A DNA stretch of 6,851 bases, taken from the NCBI GenBank assembly GCA_903925195.1, contig CAIYEO010000072.1:1-6851 (forward strand), given 5' to 3'. Positions within the stretch are counted from its first letter, which is position 1; each line of letters opens with the position of its first letter. The translations under genes were made by a program, and so were the position numbers. The notes under the pieces were generated by a model. The model saw nothing but the letters and a program-made list of their open reading frames with translations. It did no database searches and had not been told where the DNA came from. The DNA comes from an uncultured Candidatus Saccharibacteria bacterium (GTDB taxonomy: Bacteria; Patescibacteria; Saccharimonadia; Saccharimonadales; UBA4665). Positions 5,323 through 6,851 of the stretch are shown here, piece after piece.

Positions 5323-6018
5323 ATGTTTACAATACTTCTGCATTCTTCTAAGACTATGAGATCTGGAGTTAAAACAGGATCCGATTATCAAAAGCCTAGT
5401 TTAATAAAGGAAGCCAAAGAATTAGCTAATTACATAAAGAGTCTGAGTGATAATGAAATTGGTTCAAGTATGCATTTATCTAAGAATCTAGCTAAAAAAA
5501 CTTGGTACACTTGGCAGAGCTGGGACGTGAAAGAGAATAGTATACCCGCAATAGATGCATTTCTTGGAGATATTTATAGTGGACTTAGATCTAATAGTTT
5601 TTCAAATGAAGATAGACTATACGCCAATGAAAGACTTTACATAATTTCAGGTCTATACGGAATATTGAAAGCTCTTGATAATATCAGCCCTTATAGACTA
5701 GAAATGGCTTATAAGCTACCTAAAGAGCCGTATAGTAATTTATATAAATTCTGGGGAGATAAGCTAGTTAGCAAAATACCTGAAGACTATTTTGCAGATA
5801 ACTTATTTTACGTTTTTGTTAATCTAAACGATAATTTAAAATCTCCAGAGTACTTTATCGTACCTAGCAAAACGGTTGCCCACTATGTAAAATCATCCCA
5901 TCAAAACTGGCTCGGGACACCTGGTAAAAAAGGTCAGCAGCACAAAGATACAAACATGAGACAGTTTATGGATAAAGATGAAATATACCTTAATATGTGG
6001 GAACTTTTAGGTTTATAA
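5323..6018 (+). CDS. yaaA: chimeric protein: YaaA-type N-terminal part joined to an unrelated C-terminal segment
   Basis: 231 aa. Residues 1-155 follow YaaA (DUF328/UPF0246), a peroxide-stress protein that limits iron-driven DNA damage in E. coli: HSSKTM (7-12, for SPAKTL), AFLGDIYSGL (79-88), SGLYGILKALD (109-119), SPYRLEM (122-128) and LYKFWGD (140-146). The rest of YaaA, about 100 residues with INLAS.EY and the KKARG stretch, is absent. Instead residues ~158-231 read FYVFVNLND, PEYFIVPSKTVAHYV, HQNWLGTPGKKGQ, DTNMRQF and WELLGL, which I recognise as the end of another uncharacterised bacterial family (possibly PD-(D/E)XK-like; not certain). The junction falls near nucleotides 5779-5805, in frame. 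Start chosen at ATG 5323 because the first ATG (5314) overlaps the -10 box. Either a deletion fused two genes or this is a genuine new architecture. Confidence 0.75.
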   Translation: MFTILLHSSKTMRSGVKTGSDYQKPSLIKEAKELANYIKSLSDNEIGSSMHLSKNLAKKTWYTWQSWDVKENSIPAIDAFLGDIYSGLRSNSFSNEDRLYANERLYIISGLYGILKALDNISPYRLEMAYKLPKEPYSNLYKFWGDKLVSKIPEDYFADNLFYVFVNLNDNLKSPEYFIVPSKTVAHYVKSSHQNWLGTPGKKGQQHKDTNMRQFMDKDEIYLNMWELLGL

Positions 6019-6051
6019 ATTCGTTATAACTTTCTAGTAATGACACGAATT
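6018..6051. terminator. weak inverted repeat between convergent genes
   Basis: AATTCGT (6018-6024) and ACGAATT (6045-6051) form a 7-bp stem with a 20-base loop in the 34-base gap between the convergent YaaA-like and Mrr-like genes. There is no GC-rich stem and no clear T-run. Position rather than structure suggests a bidirectional terminator; low confidence. Confidence 0.2.
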
Positions 6052-6052
6052 A

Positions 6053-6616
6053 TTAACAGTTTGAAAAATACGTTCGATCTTTTAGAATGCAACCATTTAT
6101 TCTGGCGAGCTTTATAGCAACATTACTATAATAACTATTAGTAATAACCATCGCTCTATCGCAGCCGTAATATTTTAGCGCTGTGACAACTTGTCTTACT
6201 GCATCAGCCTTAACTAGACCAGAGTATCTTTTAACTTGGATGCCCCAAGTAACGCCGTCCTTCATGGCAATTATATCTACACCTAGATCGTATTTCTCGG
6301 TTAACCTTACGCTTGTATATCCTATTTCCCCTAAAAGCATGGCTACATATTTTTCAAACTCTAGTCCGCTCATATTATCTATTGCTGATATAGAGGAATA
6401 TTTCTTACTATTCTTATGTGTATATTTACGCCTAATCTTAAGTACTAAAATTATTATTGAAACTAATACTATTACTACTAGAGTCCATACAATAGAATTT
6501 TCTATAGTAGGTAATAGATTTCTGTGAGCCCAAATAGTACCACCTATTAGTATTGTTAAGATAAACTCTGTTTGTCCATCTAGATTCTTAGAATGTTTTC
6601 GTCTAGTATTAGTCAT
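6053..6616 (-). CDS. membrane-anchored Mrr-type restriction endonuclease-like protein
   Basis: 187 aa. Two membrane helices (about 17-32 and 42-60) and a basic linker precede an Mrr_cat (PF04471-type) PD-(D/E)XK nuclease domain from about residue 82 to 181. Catalytic-looking residues are E86 in the first helix, D114 in LGVDII, and Q127-x-K129 in GIQVKRY; the Gln variant of (D/E)xK is common in this group. The helix VRQVVTALKYYGCD and strand AMVITNSYYS are also typical. Family members cleave DNA, often modified DNA; the membrane anchor suggests action on incoming DNA at the envelope or a non-restriction role (inference). Its start overlaps the end of the upstream gene by 8 bases (ATGACTAA), so the two are coupled. 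No methyltransferase gene is visible, arguing against a standard restriction-modification pair. Confidence 0.85.
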   Translation of the reverse strand: MTNTRRKHSKNLDGQTEFILTILIGGTIWAHRNLLPTIENSIVWTLVVIVLVSIIILVLKIRRKYTHKNSKKYSSISAIDNMSGLEFEKYVAMLLGEIGYTSVRLTEKYDLGVDIIAMKDGVTWGIQVKRYSGLVKADAVRQVVTALKYYGCDRAMVITNSYYSNVAIKLARINGCILKDRTYFSNC

Positions 6617-6851
6617 TACTAGACTCGCTATCTACTTCAGATAACAACTTAATTAGTAAGTCAAAATTTAACTTACTCTCATCTGAGAAAGTTATATCAC
6701 GCGACCCTATCCCCAGCCAAATGTTCCGATTGCAGAAATCAGTAAATTTCTAGGCGGTCGCCACGGTCGCGTCATTGCGGCTCTTAGCTCTTGTCGAACT
6801 TCATTATATAGACGACCAGATGATATAAATTTAGTTGAAATCATAGTCTTG
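6609..6851 (-). pseudogene. partial hypothetical gene entering from the right edge, apparently frameshifted
   Basis: Two protein-like frames abut. The first runs from the edge (possible ATG at 6842-6844) to TAG at 6707-6709 and reads STKFISSGRLYNEVRQELRA ... ISAIGTFGWG. The second, open from 6749, reads NIWLGIGSRDITFSDESKLN ... SESSND and ends with TAA at 6609-6611. Neither frame has a start for the second part, and joining them as FGWG-SRDI gives one smooth protein; this needs a shift of about 5 extra bases (AGGGT) near 6700-6710. The family is not recognised and no membrane helix is evident. The stop overlaps the start of the Mrr-like gene, so the two probably formed one operon. Two separate genes or a sequencing error remain possible. 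Confidence 0.45.

Noticed and set aside
6299..6311. GTTAACCTTAC, resembling half of the shared operator
   Set aside because: It encodes the VRLTE stretch of the nuclease, lacks the left half of the palindrome and is not near a promoter.
6183..6527. 114-codon open frame on the + strand opposite the Mrr-like gene
   Set aside because: A mirror of the nuclease gene, with no recognisable domain or start signal.
1..6851. CRISPR array, rRNA, tRNA, insertion-sequence ends, origin
   Set aside because: No spaced repeats, conserved RNA cores or terminal inverted repeats were found on reading both strands.

Overview
This window looks like an accessory stretch of a Saccharibacteria (TM7) or related Patescibacteria/CPR genome. 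That guess rests on the gene content and on the style of the recombinase and LytR-CpsA-Psr (LCP) protein; there is no rRNA or other marker gene to confirm it. The standard genetic code fits every gene (TAA, TAG and TGA all act as stops). Genes are tightly packed, often overlapping, and the right two thirds are visibly richer in A+T than the left third.

Left part (1-2392): an LCP cell-wall ligase gene on the + strand (63-1220) faces a decayed large serine recombinase on the - strand (1234-2142). The recombinase has lost its catalytic domain and carries an in-frame TAA, beyond which 34 more family-like codons can still be read. Upstream of it lie a truncated hypothetical gene (2114-2320) and a 22-codon tail (2324-2392). 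Together they look like the scar of a mobile element next to a housekeeping gene.

Middle part (2393-5281), all on the - strand: two small operons. The downstream one encodes a Met/His-rich single-pass membrane protein, a DipZ-type fusion (CcdA membrane domain + extracytoplasmic thioredoxin domain + C-terminal beta domain) and an 82-aa glutaredoxin-like protein. The upstream one encodes an XRE-type HTH regulator and a four-helix membrane protein. A 20-bp near-palindrome, identical at 17 of 20 positions, sits in front of both operons (4661-4680 and 5262-5281). In the DipZ operon it covers the -35 box of a good promoter (TTGACT, 17 bp, TACACT). The simplest reading is a small regulon in which the HTH/membrane-protein pair controls itself and an envelope thiol-redox module that may also handle metal.

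Right part (5310-6851): divergent from the regulator is a YaaA-like gene, apparently leaderless, whose first ~155 codons match the peroxide-stress protein YaaA but whose last ~75 codons belong to another family. Convergent to it is a membrane-anchored Mrr-type nuclease. That gene overlaps by 8 nt the end of a gene entering from the right edge, which reads best if a frameshift near 6700-6715 is assumed.

The strongest candidate for something undescribed is the regulator / membrane protein / Met-rich protein / DipZ / glutaredoxin module with its shared operator, followed by the YaaA chimera.
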